DNA from: Prionace glauca
Taxonomy: Eukaryota > Chordata > Chondrichthyes > Carcharhiniformes > Carcharhinidae
NCBI GenBank assembly: GCA_037974335.1
Contig: CM075729.1
Span: 100,922,799 to 100,986,798, forward strand
Reading direction: 5' to 3'
Length of the DNA: 64,000 nucleotides
In this document: positions 20,743 to 30,446 of the stretch, in pieces
Position numbering within the stretch: position 1 is the stretch's first letter
Layout: every line of letters starts with the position of its first letter
The notes under the pieces: model-generated
The model's input: only the letters and a program-made list of their open reading frames with translations
What the model was told of the DNA's origin: nothing
Database searches by the model: none
Made by a program: the position numbers and the translations under genes

Positions 20743-23357
20743 AAACGTGGAATCGTTGTGGGTGGAGATAAGGAATAGTAAGGGGAGAAAGTCACTGGTG
20801 GGCATGGTCTATAGGCCCCAAAATAATAACTTCGAGATAGGGTGGACTATAAACATGCAAATAATGGAAGCATGCAAAAACGCAACAGCAATAATCATGG
20901 GGGATTTTAACCTGTATATTGACTCAAGTCGAATGCGGTGATCCTGAGGAACGGTTCTTAGAATGCTGTCGGGATAGTTTCCTCCAACAGTATGTCACAG
21001 AACCTACGAGGGAGCGAGTTATCTTGGATCTGGTCCTGTGTAATGAGACAGGTAAAATTAAAGATCTTCTCCTGAGGGATCCTCTTGGAATGAGTGATCA
21101 CAATATGAATTTCTAATACAGATGGAAAGTAGGGTCCCAAACCCTACTTTCCATCTGTAGTATCCTCTGTAGTGTCCTCTGCTTGAACAAAGAGGAGTAC
21201 GATAGGATGAAGGCAGAATTGGCTAACGTAGTCTGGGAGCGCAGACTGGTTGGTAGGACAACTGAGGAACAGTGGCGGATTTTTAAGGAGATTTTTCTCA
21301 GTACTCAGCAAAAATATATTCTGATGATAAAGAAGGAATATAGGAAGTAAAGGAGAGTATTAAGTTTAAAACCAACGCATACGGAGTGGCCAAAACTAGT
21401 GGGGAACTAGAAGATTGGGAAAGCTTTAAAAAACAACAAAGAACTGCTAAGAAAGCGATAAAGAAAGGAAGGATAGATTATGAAACTAACTAGCACAAAA
21501 TATAAAAACTGATAGTAAAAGTTTTTACAAATATATAAAAATGAAAAGAGTGGCAAAAGTAAATGTTGGACTTTTAGAAGACGAGAAGGGGGATTTAGTA
21601 ATGGGAGACAAGGAAATGGCCAAGGCCTTAAACAAGTTTTTTGTGTTGGTCTTCACGGTAGAGGACACAAATAGCTTACCGAAAATTGACGGTCATGGGA
21701 CTGTAAGGGGTGAGGACCTTAAACCGATTACTATTACTAAAGAGGTAGTGCTTGGTAGGCTAATGGGACTAAAGGTAGACAAGTCCCTGGGCCCAGATGG
21801 GATGCATCTCAGGGTGCTAAAAGAAATGGCAGAAGTAATAGCAGATGCGTTAGTTGTAATTTATCAAAATTCACTGGAATCTGGGGAGATGCCAGCTGAT
21901 AGGAAAACAGCTAATGTGACGCCACTGTTTAAAAAAGGAGGTAGACAAAAGATGGGTAACTACAGGCCAGTTAGTTTATCTTCCATAGTTGGGAAAATGC
22001 TAAAATCCATCATTAAAGAAGAAATAGCAGGACACCTGGAAAAGAATGGTTCAATCAAGCAGACACAGCATGGATTCATGAAGGGAAAGTCGTGTTTAAC
22101 GAATTTACTGGATTTTTATGAAGAAGTAACGAGTGCAGATGACAGAGGGGAACCGGAGGATGTGGCGTTTTCAGATTTCCAGAAGGCATTCGATAAGGTG
22201 CCTCGCAAAAGGTTGCTGCAAAAGATTAAGGTACACGGAGTTGGAGGTAAAGTGTTAACATGGATTGAGGATTGGCTATCTAAACAGAAAGCAGAGTTGG
22301 AATAAATGGGTGCTTTTCTGGTTGGCAGTTGGTGACTTGTGGCGTGCCGCAGAGATCGGTGTGGGGTCTTAACTGTTTACCATATCCATAGACGATCTGG
22401 AGAAGGGGACCGAGTGTAAGGCAAGAAAGTTTGCTGGTGACATAAAGATGAATGGGAAAGCAAATTGCGTGGAGGACATGGGAAAGTCTGTAGAGAGATT
22501 TGGATAGGCTAAGTGAGTGGGCGAGGGTCTGGCAGATGGAGTATAACATTGGCAAGTGTATTATTCCTTCCATTTTGGAAGGAATAATAGTAAAATGGAG
22601 TATTATTTAAATAGTGGAAAATTACAACATGCTACTGTGCAGAGGGACCTGGGGGTTCTTGTGCATGAATCGCAAAAACTCAGTTTGCAAATGCAGCAGG
22701 TGATCAAGAAGGCAAATGGAATGTTGGTCTTTACCACAAGGGGGATGGAAAAAAAGCAGGGAGGTCTTGCTGCAATTGTACAAGGTACTGGTGAGGCCAC
22801 AACTAGAGTACGGTGTGCAACTTTGGTCCCTTTATTTGCGAAAGGATATATTGGCCTTGGAGGGAGTACTGAGAAGTTTCACCAGGTTGATACCAGAGAT
22901 GAGGGGGTTAGGATATGAGGAGAGATTGAGTAGATTGGACCTGTACTCATTGGAGTTTAGAAGGCTGAGGGGAGATCTTATAAATATATGATAATGAAGG
23001 AGCTAGACAGGGTTCAGGCAGAGAGATTTTTTCCACTTAGAAAGAAAACAAGAACTAGAGGGCACAGCCTCAAAATAAAGGGGAATCAATTTAGAACAGA
23101 GTTGGGGAGGAACGTCTTCTCCCAGAGGGTGGTGAATCTTTGAATTCTCTGCCCATTGAAGCAGTGGAGGCTACCTCGTTAAAAATGTTTAAGTCACAGG
23201 CAAATTTCTGACCAATAAGGGAATTAAGGGTTATGGGGAGCAGGCGGGGAAGTGGAGCTGAACGACTATCAGATCAGCCATGATCTTATTGAATGGCGGG
23301 GCAGACTCAAGGGGCTAGATGGCCTACTCCTGCTCCTATTTCTTATGTTCTTATATT
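20743..23357 (+). mobile_element. Older LINE-B relative, 5'-truncated in the endonuclease
   Basis: It starts at VESLWVEIRNSKGRKSLVGM (20743) and continues AIIMGDFNLYIDSS, TRERVILDLVLCNETGKIKD, the linker KSFYKYIK (21520), and a 254-codon frame 21541-22305 with VDKSLGPDGMHLRVLKEMA, NYRPVSLSSIVGKM and FSDFQKAFDKVPRKRLL. The C-terminal pieces follow to about 23150. The tail is GGCCTACTCCTGCTCC with TTCTTATGTTCTTAT. Several stops and shifts are present. Two perfect hairpins (21118-21158 and 22559-22589) replace expected sequence. Confidence 0.88.
21541..22305 (+). pseudogene. LINE-B-type ORF2 fragment, RT region
   Basis: 254 codons of the linker and first RT motifs remain open in an otherwise broken element. 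Seen are GLLEDEKGDLVMGDKEMAKA, then DGMHLRVLKEMAEVIADALV, ANVTPLFKKGGRQKMGNYRP, GFMKGKSCLTNLLDFYEEV and the catalytic-strand context VAFSDFQKAFDKV. The FADD block lies beyond the end in a different frame (near 22430, reading FAGD), so no active RT remains. Confidence 0.75.
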
Positions 23358-23629
23358 GTCTTATGGACCAGTATTCCTTGACTGCGACTTCCAGTTTCCT
23401 AGTTTATTTACATGTATGACCTTTATTCCGTAACTGTGTCTCCTGTTTCCCCCTCTAGCTTATATACATGACCCATATTGTTTGACTGGGACTTCTTGGT
23501 GCCTAATTATGCAATCGCTCATGACTTTTATATTCATTGTTTAATTATTTCAGGAGTTTGCCTACATTTTTTCCTCTATGCTTTTTACAAATGTTAGGTC
23601 TAAAAGATTATCTGCCTTCACATTAGTTA
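23358..23629. other. Non-coding stretch, nothing recognised
   Basis: Pyrimidine-rich sequence between a LINE tail and the duplicated block. It has repeated words such as ATGACC and TGACTG but no family match. Confidence 0.3.
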
Positions 23630-23985
23630 AACTGACTCAGAGCCTCCCACTCCTGAGGAATCGATGAATAGGGAGATACACTCAGGAGATCAGCAGCAAC
23701 ACTTGCAAATTATTCAAACGCATAAGTTCAATTTGCAAGTTGACACATCAGCTTCAGTTACTGAGATTGGCTACCAAAGATAATATCCTCACGGCTGAAT
23801 ACCTAGGATAGAGAATTCCAAAGTTCTAAGACCTTCTGAGAGTAAAACTGGCCCCCTGGTTTCAGTCTTTAGTGTCTGCCCTGCAGTTAAGAGTGTGTAC
23901 CTAAACAGATGGATATGTCACTGGAGGATGAACAGTAAACATGTGGGCAAAACATTAGAGCAGAAGGATAGTGTATAGTTTCTTT
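23630..23985 (+). repeat. Copy 1 of a local 360-400 bp duplication
   Basis: Shared landmarks with 26488-26890, in the same order and orientation, are AACACTTGCAAATTATTCAAA, TTGCAAGTTGACACATCAGC, TAGAGAATTCCAAAG, CCCTGGTTTCAGTCTTTAGTG, GGTGGATATGTCACTGGA and TTAGAGCAGAA. Divergence is substantial, so the duplication is old. No coding content is visible; it may be a dispersed repeat rather than a tandem event. Confidence 0.75.
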
Positions 23986-23994
23986 CATAGAATT

Positions 23995-24307
23995 ATGGAA
24001 TCATAGAATCCCTACAGTGCAGAAGGAGAGCATTGACCCCATCAAGTCTGCACCAACCACAATCCAATCTTGGCCCTATTCCTGTAAACCTTCATATTTA
24101 CCCTGCAAATCCCCCAGACACGAGGGTCAATTTACCATGACCAATCAACCTAACCCACACATCTTTGGATTGTGGTAGGAAAATAGAGTACCTGGAGGAA
24201 ACCCACGCAGAACCGGGAGAGCATGCAAACTCCACACAGACAGTGATCTCAGGCTGGAATTAAGTCTGAGTCCCTGACACTCTGAGGCAGCAGTGCTAAC
24301 CACAGTA
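23995..24307 (-). repeat. Full-length but worn HE1-like SINE
   Basis: The tail AATCATAGAATCCCTACAGT with GCAGAAGGAGAGCATTG lies at the low end. The body CACATCTTTGGATTGTGG and head ATACTGTGGTTAGCACTG lie at the high end (complement). It abuts the 3' end of the Rex1-like LINE at 24308. Confidence 0.85.
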
Positions 24308-25440
24308 TCTGATTTGATTTGATTTATTATTGGCACACGTATCAGTATACAGTGAAAAGTATTGTGTCTTGTACACTATACAGAGATTAACATACATAGA
24401 CAAGGAAAGGAGAGGGTGAAAAATGTAGTGCTACAGTCATAGCTAGGATGTAGAGAAAGGTCTGCTCAATATGACTTGGGTCCATTAAAAAGTCTGATGG
24501 CAACAGCGAAGAAGCTGTTCTTGAGTCAGTTGGTATGTGACCTCAGACTTTTTATATCATTTTCATGATGGAGGGAGATGGAAGAGAGTATGTCTGGGGT
24601 GCATGCAGTCCTTGATTATGCTTGCTGCTTTTCCGAGGTAGCAGAAGTGTAGACAGCAAATGAATGAGAGGCTGGTGTGCGTGATGGACTGGGATTCATT
24701 CACAACCCTTTGTATTTTCTTTCTGTCTTGGACAGAGCAGGAACTGTGATACAACCAGAAAGAATGCATTCTATGATGCGTCTGTAAAAGTTGGTGAGAA
24801 ACATAGCAGACATGCCAAATTTCCTTAGCTGCTTGATAAAGTAGAGGCTAAGGTAAGTGTAGGGTTTTCTTAACCATAGCATCAGTGTGGAGGGACCAGG
24901 ACAGGTTGTTGGTAATCTGAAAACCTAGAAACTTGAAGCTCATGAATATTTCACTTCATCCCCATTGAGTAGACAGGAGCATGATTATCTTGATGACTAT
25001 CTCCTTCACTTTGATGACGTTGAGGGAGAGATTATTATTGCTGCACCACATCACTATATTCTTTATCATTGTCTGAGATCTGACCTACTGGTGTCACCAC
25101 ATGAAAATCGAGTTGGAGGGTAATTTAGACACAGAGTCATAGGTGTATAAGGAGTATACTGAGGGGCTGAGGACACAGCCTTGTGGGGCACCAGTGTTGA
25201 GGATGATCATGGAGGAGGTGTTGTTACCTATCTTTCCTGATTGCAGTCTGTGGGTTAAGGAATCGAGGATTCACTGGAAAATAAGGGCCTGAGCCCCAGG
25301 CCACGGAGTTTGAAGATGAGTTTTATAGGAATAATGGTTTTGAAGATTGAGCTGTAATTAATAAATAGGAGTCTGACGTAAGTATTTTTGGTACTTAACC
25401 CAGGTGTTCCAGGGTTGTCAGGGACACCAGGCGATAGTCA
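24308..25440 (-). mobile_element. Rex1/Babar-like LINE, decayed
   Basis: The 3' end is at the low coordinate (GATTTGATTTGATTTATTAT, GTATACAGTGAAAAGTATTG). Moving up come conserved blocks I recognise from fish and shark Rex1 copies in reverse: AAGAAGCTGTTCTTGAGTC, ATGGACTGGGATTCATTCAC, GAATGCATTCTATGATGCG, AAAAGTTGGTGAGAAACATA, GGAGGGACCAGGACAGGTTG, ATTATTGCTGCACCACATC and CAGCCTTGTGGGGCACC. The last is the complement of RT motif GxPQG. No long frame survives. The clade is recognised from memory. Confidence 0.7.
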
Positions 25441-25870
25441 TTCCTCATACAAATACACAGAGTATGAAGAAGCAGACTGACTGAATTCCAGATACAAATT
25501 CAACTTGTGGGTTACAACATGCAGCCATTACAGAGACGCAGCTGCAAGATGGTCACAGCTGTAAAGAGTGACAAAGCAGATAGTAAAATACACAAAAATA
25601 GAGCTTGAAAATAAACGTGCAAGTGAGATCAAAATCATGACATCAGCTTTTACAATAATATTAAGAAAAGGAGAGTGGTAATAGGGAATGTGGCTCCTTG
25701 TAAACTGATTGTGGTGCTGTTATCAATGAAAAGGAGATGATAAATATGCTGAAAAATGATTTTGCTTCAGTATTTAGAACAAAGGAAGAGGTCAACATAC
25801 CCAAGATCCCAGGAAACCTGTTATGGAATCAGAAGCAGGGACTGAACAACATTAACACAGCCAAGATATC
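25441..25870 (+). mobile_element. Very old LINE fragment (endonuclease and linker remnants)
   Basis: Translated pieces resemble ITETQLQDGHSC (endonuclease) near 25530. At 25737-25830 MLKNDFASVFRTKEEVNIPKI resembles the CR1 linker segment LNNFFVSVFTEEDVNNLP. Short and broken; the family is uncertain. Confidence 0.5.
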
Positions 25871-26209
25871 AGGGGATGGCATGGTGGACACATTTAGCAT
25901 GGCTGCCCCACAGCACCAGGGATCCCTGTTAATTCCTGGCTTGGGTCACTGTTGTGCATAACAATCTAAGACAGATAAATCTTTGAACACAGGAAAGAAC
26001 ATTGGATCAAGTCATCTTCAACTACATGCCAACTTTCACAACCAGGTATCTAACTGCATTTTGAATAAACATCATCCTCTGTCTGTCAAACTAAATACTT
26101 CTAAAAATATATGAAGTAAGGTTTGTGTGATATTTGTTCTAATTCTCCAATTTGGTTCATTTTAAACATTTGATAATTAGTTCATAATATGCATGTTGTA
26201 ATAGGTAGG
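25871..26209. repeat. SINE head remnant followed by unassigned AT-rich sequence
   Basis: At 25873-25960 the words GGCATGGTGGACACATTTAGC, CAGCACCAGGGATCCC and CTGGCTTGGGTCACTGT match the tRNA head of the HE1-like SINE; the body is missing. From 25960 to 26209 nothing is recognised. Confidence 0.5.
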
Positions 26210-26450
26210 TTCTTCTGAGCATCTGTGGGATATTTCTCATTCTCCTTGTGTCTGTGTGGGCTTCCTCCACATGCTCCAGTTTCCTCCTACAGTCCAAAAG
26301 ATGCACTGATTTGTTGCATTGGCCATTCTAAATCCTCCCTAAGTGTACCTGAACAGGCAGCGGAGTGTGGCACCTCGGGGGTTTTCACAGTAGATTCATT
26401 GCAGTGTTAATGTAAGTCTACTTGTAACACCAAAATAAAATTTTTAAAAA
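26210..26450 (+). repeat. SINE with CAGTGTTAATGTAAG tail, head truncated
   Basis: The body is CTCCTTGTGTCTGTGTGGGC and TTTCCTCCTACAGTCCAAAAG. It is followed by CATTGGCCATTCTAAATCC, TGTACCTGAACAGGCAGCGG and a tail CATTGCAGTGTTAATGTAAG with AAAATAAAATT. It has the same subfamily tail as the copy at 1-236. Confidence 0.8.
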
Positions 26451-26487
26451 GTCATGGACATATTAATGGTGTTAAAGTGTGACAGAT

Positions 26488-26890
26488 TTCCAGACTCAGA
26501 GCCTCCCTCACCCAAGGGATCACAGTCCATTAGGGAAATACATTCAGCAGATCAGATTCAGCAGTAACACTTGCAAATTATTCAAATGTACAAGGTGTAT
26601 TTGCAAGTTGACACATCAGCTTCAGTTACAGAATGTCAAAGGTAATATCCTCAATGGTTGAATATCCACAGCATTCTGGGATAGAGAATTCCAAAGATCC
26701 AAAACTCTCTGAGAAAAAAATCTATTCCCCTGGTTTCAGTCTTTAGTGGCTGCCTCTTATTCTGTGACTGCCTCCTAGTTCCAGACTCTCCACTTAGTGT
26801 ATGTACATAAACGGGTGGATATGTCACTGGAAGATGAATATAAATGTGTGAGTAAAACTTTAGAGCAGAATGACAGTTTATGTAAATATA
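26488..26890 (+). repeat. Copy 2 of the local duplication
   Basis: Partner of 23630-23985. It keeps all the shared landmarks and has extra sequence (CCTCTTATTCTGTGACTGCC) between the CAGTCTTTAGTG and GTGTATGTACATAAAC words. Copy 1 therefore has a deletion, or this copy an insertion, of about 40 bp. Confidence 0.75.
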
Positions 26891-28090
26891 CAAACATTTT
26901 CCGTACCTTTTAGTGCTTTAATTCTAATCAATCTGTGAGAACATTACAATCATTCCAAAATGGCCATCATACAAAAGCAACAATATTCAGGTTCTTTACA
27001 TACATCAAGTAACATTCTGAGATGCTTCAATACAATAAAGGAAATGTTTCAGACATTTAACAATGGTCTTACAAATGTTGCAAAGTTATTTTCAAGGTTG
27101 TCCACATAGAAAAAGATGCACTCCAAGGTCCTTCAGTACAACTGAGATACAGGTGATATTCACTGCATGCATATTGTGAGTTATTCAGCTCAAGGGAGTT
27201 CTGCTCCTTTTGGTTCATTGTGGTTGAAAACATCCCTGCTGCAAACATCCCTCAGCACATAGACCTAGGCTTTGGAATGTGCTAGTCTGCAACACTCAGA
27301 CAGGGACAGCTCCTTGCACTGGAAGACCAACAATATTCGGGTAGACCAAAAAGCATCTTTTACTGAGTTGATAATCCTCCAGCAATATCTGACGCGAACA
27401 GCCCATAGAGCATTGTATTCTGCACCACGGAACTGTTCAGGAACCTTGACAAAAACCACCTCACCTCTCTGCAGATCTTCTTTGCAAGGGCACATTTCAC
27501 AAGAAAGTGGGCAACGGTCTCTTCCCCACCATAGTCACCTTGAGAGCAATGTGCAGATGGGGTGAGACTCCGGGTATGGAGGAAGGTTCTGATAGGGAAT
27601 GCCTTTCTCATTACCCTCCAGGCTAGGTCTTGGTACTTGTTGGGAAGTTCTGGTGATGAAGCATTGTGCCAGATGGCTCTGACAATCTGCTAGGGAGCAA
27701 TCCAATAGAATCCACCATCTTCTTTTCCTGTAGGGCCTCTAAGGCATTGCATGCACTGCTTGATGGACTTGTGGTCAAAGGTACTATTCCACATAAATTT
27801 TTCCACAAAGGAAAGTGGTACGGCATGGTCCAACTACTTGGAGCGTTCCGCAGCAATGTGTCACACCCATCCATGCAACACTGGAGAGGAGTAGGTAGTT
27901 ACACTTGTCCCAGAATTTTACTACCTCCCATGTCCGAGGCTCTTAAGATCTTGACCGAGGCCAATGGAGAATGCCATTCTGCGAGCCTCTCTTGCCCCGG
28001 AATCATGCCAGTAAAATTCCTGCATTGGTGTTTGTCTACCAAGGTCTATGCACATCTTGATGCAGGTGACCATCAGGAGTAGGATGATGT

Positions 28091-28390
28091 TAGAACATAG
28101 AACATTACAGCACAGTACAGGCCCTTCGGCCCTCGATGTTGCATCGACCATGGAATCAATCTAATGACCCTCTAACCTAAACTATTCCAATATTATCCAT
28201 AAGCCTATCCATTGACCATGTGAATGACCTTAAAGTTGACGAGTCCAATACTGCTGCAGGCAGGGCATTCCATGCCCTTACTACCCTCTGAGTAAAGAAC
28301 CTACCACTGACATCCGTCCTATATTTATCACCCCTACCTCCATCCTGTATTTATCACCCCTACATCCGTCCTATATTTATCACCCCTGTT
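28091..28390 (-). mobile_element. CR1-group LINE 3' end inserted in the Tx1-like LINE
   Basis: It starts TAGAACATAGAACATTACAGC, then CAGGCCCTTCGGCCCTCG, the complement of the LINE-A-type tail. A worn 3' UTR follows (CATGCCCTTACTACCCTCTG and GTAAAGAACCTACC, the complement of the FFTQRV region). It ends in a short tandem repeat at 28312-28389. The Tx1 LINE flanks both sides. Confidence 0.8.
28312..28389. repeat. Three tandem 26-bp units
   Basis: The units start at 28312, 28338 and 28364. Each carries (A/C)TCC(G/A)TCCT(A/G)T, then ATTTATCACCCCT. The third unit is followed by the Tx1 flank. The array lies at the 5' edge of a truncated CR1 tail and probably arose by slippage during or after its insertion. 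Confidence 0.85.
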
Positions 28391-29884
28391 GGTTGTTGTC
28401 CAATGTTGGACACGTTGGGCGGGATTTTATGGTCTTGCTCGAGTGAGACCAAAAATTCCCACCCAAGGTCAGCAGAGATTTCTGTTGTCGGACCCTCGCC
28501 CACTCTGATTCTGGGCAGGCAATGTGATTGAGTTCTGGCTGTTTTTTCTCCCTCTGTCTAGAGGTTTGTACATCACAAATGAACGTGGTCCATTTTTGAT
28601 TCCCAGATAAAGCGGACAATGGCTCAAGTGTTTTCCACACCACAGAAGCGGGGAATGAGCCTGAACTGTGTCACATACAGCAACACTGAGAGTGCCTCAC
28701 ACTTGATGATTAGGTTCTTACCTGCAATGGAGAGAGAGAGCATCGCTTCAACATGCCCCATTTTTGGTCCATTATACCTACTCACTTCCTTCAGTTACTA
28801 ATAGATGGTTCCTCCAAACCATATCCCCAACACCTTCAGGCCATCTGACTTGACAGCAAAGGAGATTAAGGATTGATCCGCCAACTTCCCAAAGAACATG
28901 GTTTCACTCTTACCACAATTTACCTTGGCACCCAGGGCCAGCTCAAACTGGTCACAGACACTGATCGGTTTGCACACCAACAGTGGATCCAAGCAAAAGA
29001 CGATGATGACATCCATGTACAGAGAGACTTTGGCCTGAGTACCTCAGGCCAAATGATTATCATCCATTTTATGTCTGAATCCTTCCTGATGAACTCAGCA
29101 AAGGATTTTATACAACATAGAACAGCAGGGGAGAGAGGTCAGCCTTGCCTGACTCCAGATTTAAGTGAAAAACTTTCTGATTCCCACAGATTGATTGAAA
29201 TTACACAACTAACGTTTGTGTATAGAAGATGGATCCAATTGCAGATTCCCTCCCCAAACCCCAATTTGGAGAGCGCAAGTGTGCAATATTTTATCAAAGG
29301 CCTTCACCTGGTCCAGGCTGATAAGGCAGGTATCCACACCCCTATCCTGCACATAGACAATCCTATCCCTGAGTAGCGTGAAATTATCTGTGATCTTTCT
29401 GCTGGGAATACAGCAGGTCTGGTCAGGGTGGATCACTGACTCCAGGGCAGGCTTGACCCAACTGGCAATGACTTTGGACAGAATTTTATTGTCCACGTTC
29501 AGCAGTGTAATGGGTCACCAATTTCTAATTACTTCCTCCCCATTCCACTTGTAGATGAGGATAATGATGCTTTTCCTCATGAATTCTAACATGCTCCTAG
29601 CAGGTCTGGGCCAATCAGTACCACAGAGCAGAATACAACTCAGCCAGTAAGCCATCACTTCTGGGAGTTTTACTCTTCTCAATGGAATCAAAGGCCTTAT
29701 AAACTCATCCAAAGTTAGTAGTTTATCCAGGCTCTCCCACTTGTTGTCCGCTTTCTGTTTTTCCACTACTCCAATCTCACTCTCTACCTTGTCTCTCAAC
29801 TCCACTCCTTCATTCCCCAACATCCTGCTCCCCATTCAGGGTAGCTGTCATAATCCTCAGGAAGTCCTTGACAATCTTAACCCT

Positions 29885-30203
29885 TAACAAGGGTGACACA
29901 GTGGTTAGCATTGCTGCGTCATAGTGCCAGGGAGCCACGTTCAATTCGTGGCTTGGATCACTGTCTGTATGGAGTTTGCACATTCTCCCCATGTCTGCAT
30001 GGGTTTCCTCTGGATGCTCTGGTTTCCTCCCACACTCCAAAGATGTGCAGGTTAGGTTATGATAAATTGCCCTTAGTGTCAGAGGAACTAGCTAGGGTAA
30101 ACATATGGGGTTATGGGGATAGGACCAGAGTGAGATTGTGGTTGGTGCAGACTCAATGGGCCAAATGGCCTTCTTCTGCATTGTGGGAATCTATGATAAT
30201 CCA
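29885..30203 (+). repeat. HE1-like SINE
   Basis: Head GGGTGACACAGTGGTTAGCA, worn B box GTTCAATTCG, body TTTCCTCCCACACTCCAAAG, and tail CTCAATGGGCCAAATGGCC ending GGGAATCTATGATAATC. Full length and moderately diverged. Confidence 0.88.
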
Positions 30204-30289
30204 TACCTCTGTTCTGCCATTCATACATTCTGATCACTTTAAATAGACACTTTTAGCAGCTTTCTTTATCATCATTTACATTTCCATTA

Positions 30290-30446
30290 TCCAAATATAG
30301 ACCCTTCCACCCCACCCTCAGGATATATATATTGTCTGATTTTCTTTCCTTTCAGCTCTGACGAAGGGTTATCCAGATTTGGAACACTGGCTCTATTCTC
30401 TTTCAACAGATGCCATCAGACCTGCTGAGTTTTCCAGCATTTTCTG
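30290..30446 (+). repeat. Common shark repeat with a hammerhead-like CTGACGAAGGG core
   Basis: It reads CAGCTCTGACGAAGGGTTATCC, then GGCTCTATTCTCTTTCAACA and GACCTGCTGAGTTTTCCAGC. The first block has the CTGANGA half of a hammerhead ribozyme core, but the expected GAAA is replaced by GGAAC. It sits exactly where homology to the 44.68 kb locus begins, so it was inserted at or near a duplication edge. Confidence 0.55.

Larger units (their letters stand above)
26891..29860 (-). mobile_element. Tx1-clade (L1-group) LINE, decayed, split by a CR1 tail
   Basis: On the minus strand the RT region begins near 29835 (TLDEFIRPLIPLRRVKLPEV) and continues with SMLEFMRKSIIILIYKWNG. At 29496-29209 is KVIASWVKPALESVIHPDQT, then DRGVDTCLISLDQVKAFDKI. 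At 29016-28798 is GAKVNCGKSETMFFGK with SDGLKVLGIWFGG. The C-terminal part ends with a cysteine/histidine block (VAHFLVKCALAKKI near 27500). These wordings fit Tx1-like LINEs rather than CR1. The likely 3' UTR runs down to about 26900. Many frame breaks are present; inactive. Confidence 0.8.

Noticed and set aside
27272-28082. + strand frames at 27272-27565 and 27666-28082
   Set aside because: Opposite strand of the Tx1-like LINE, which explains the open stretches.
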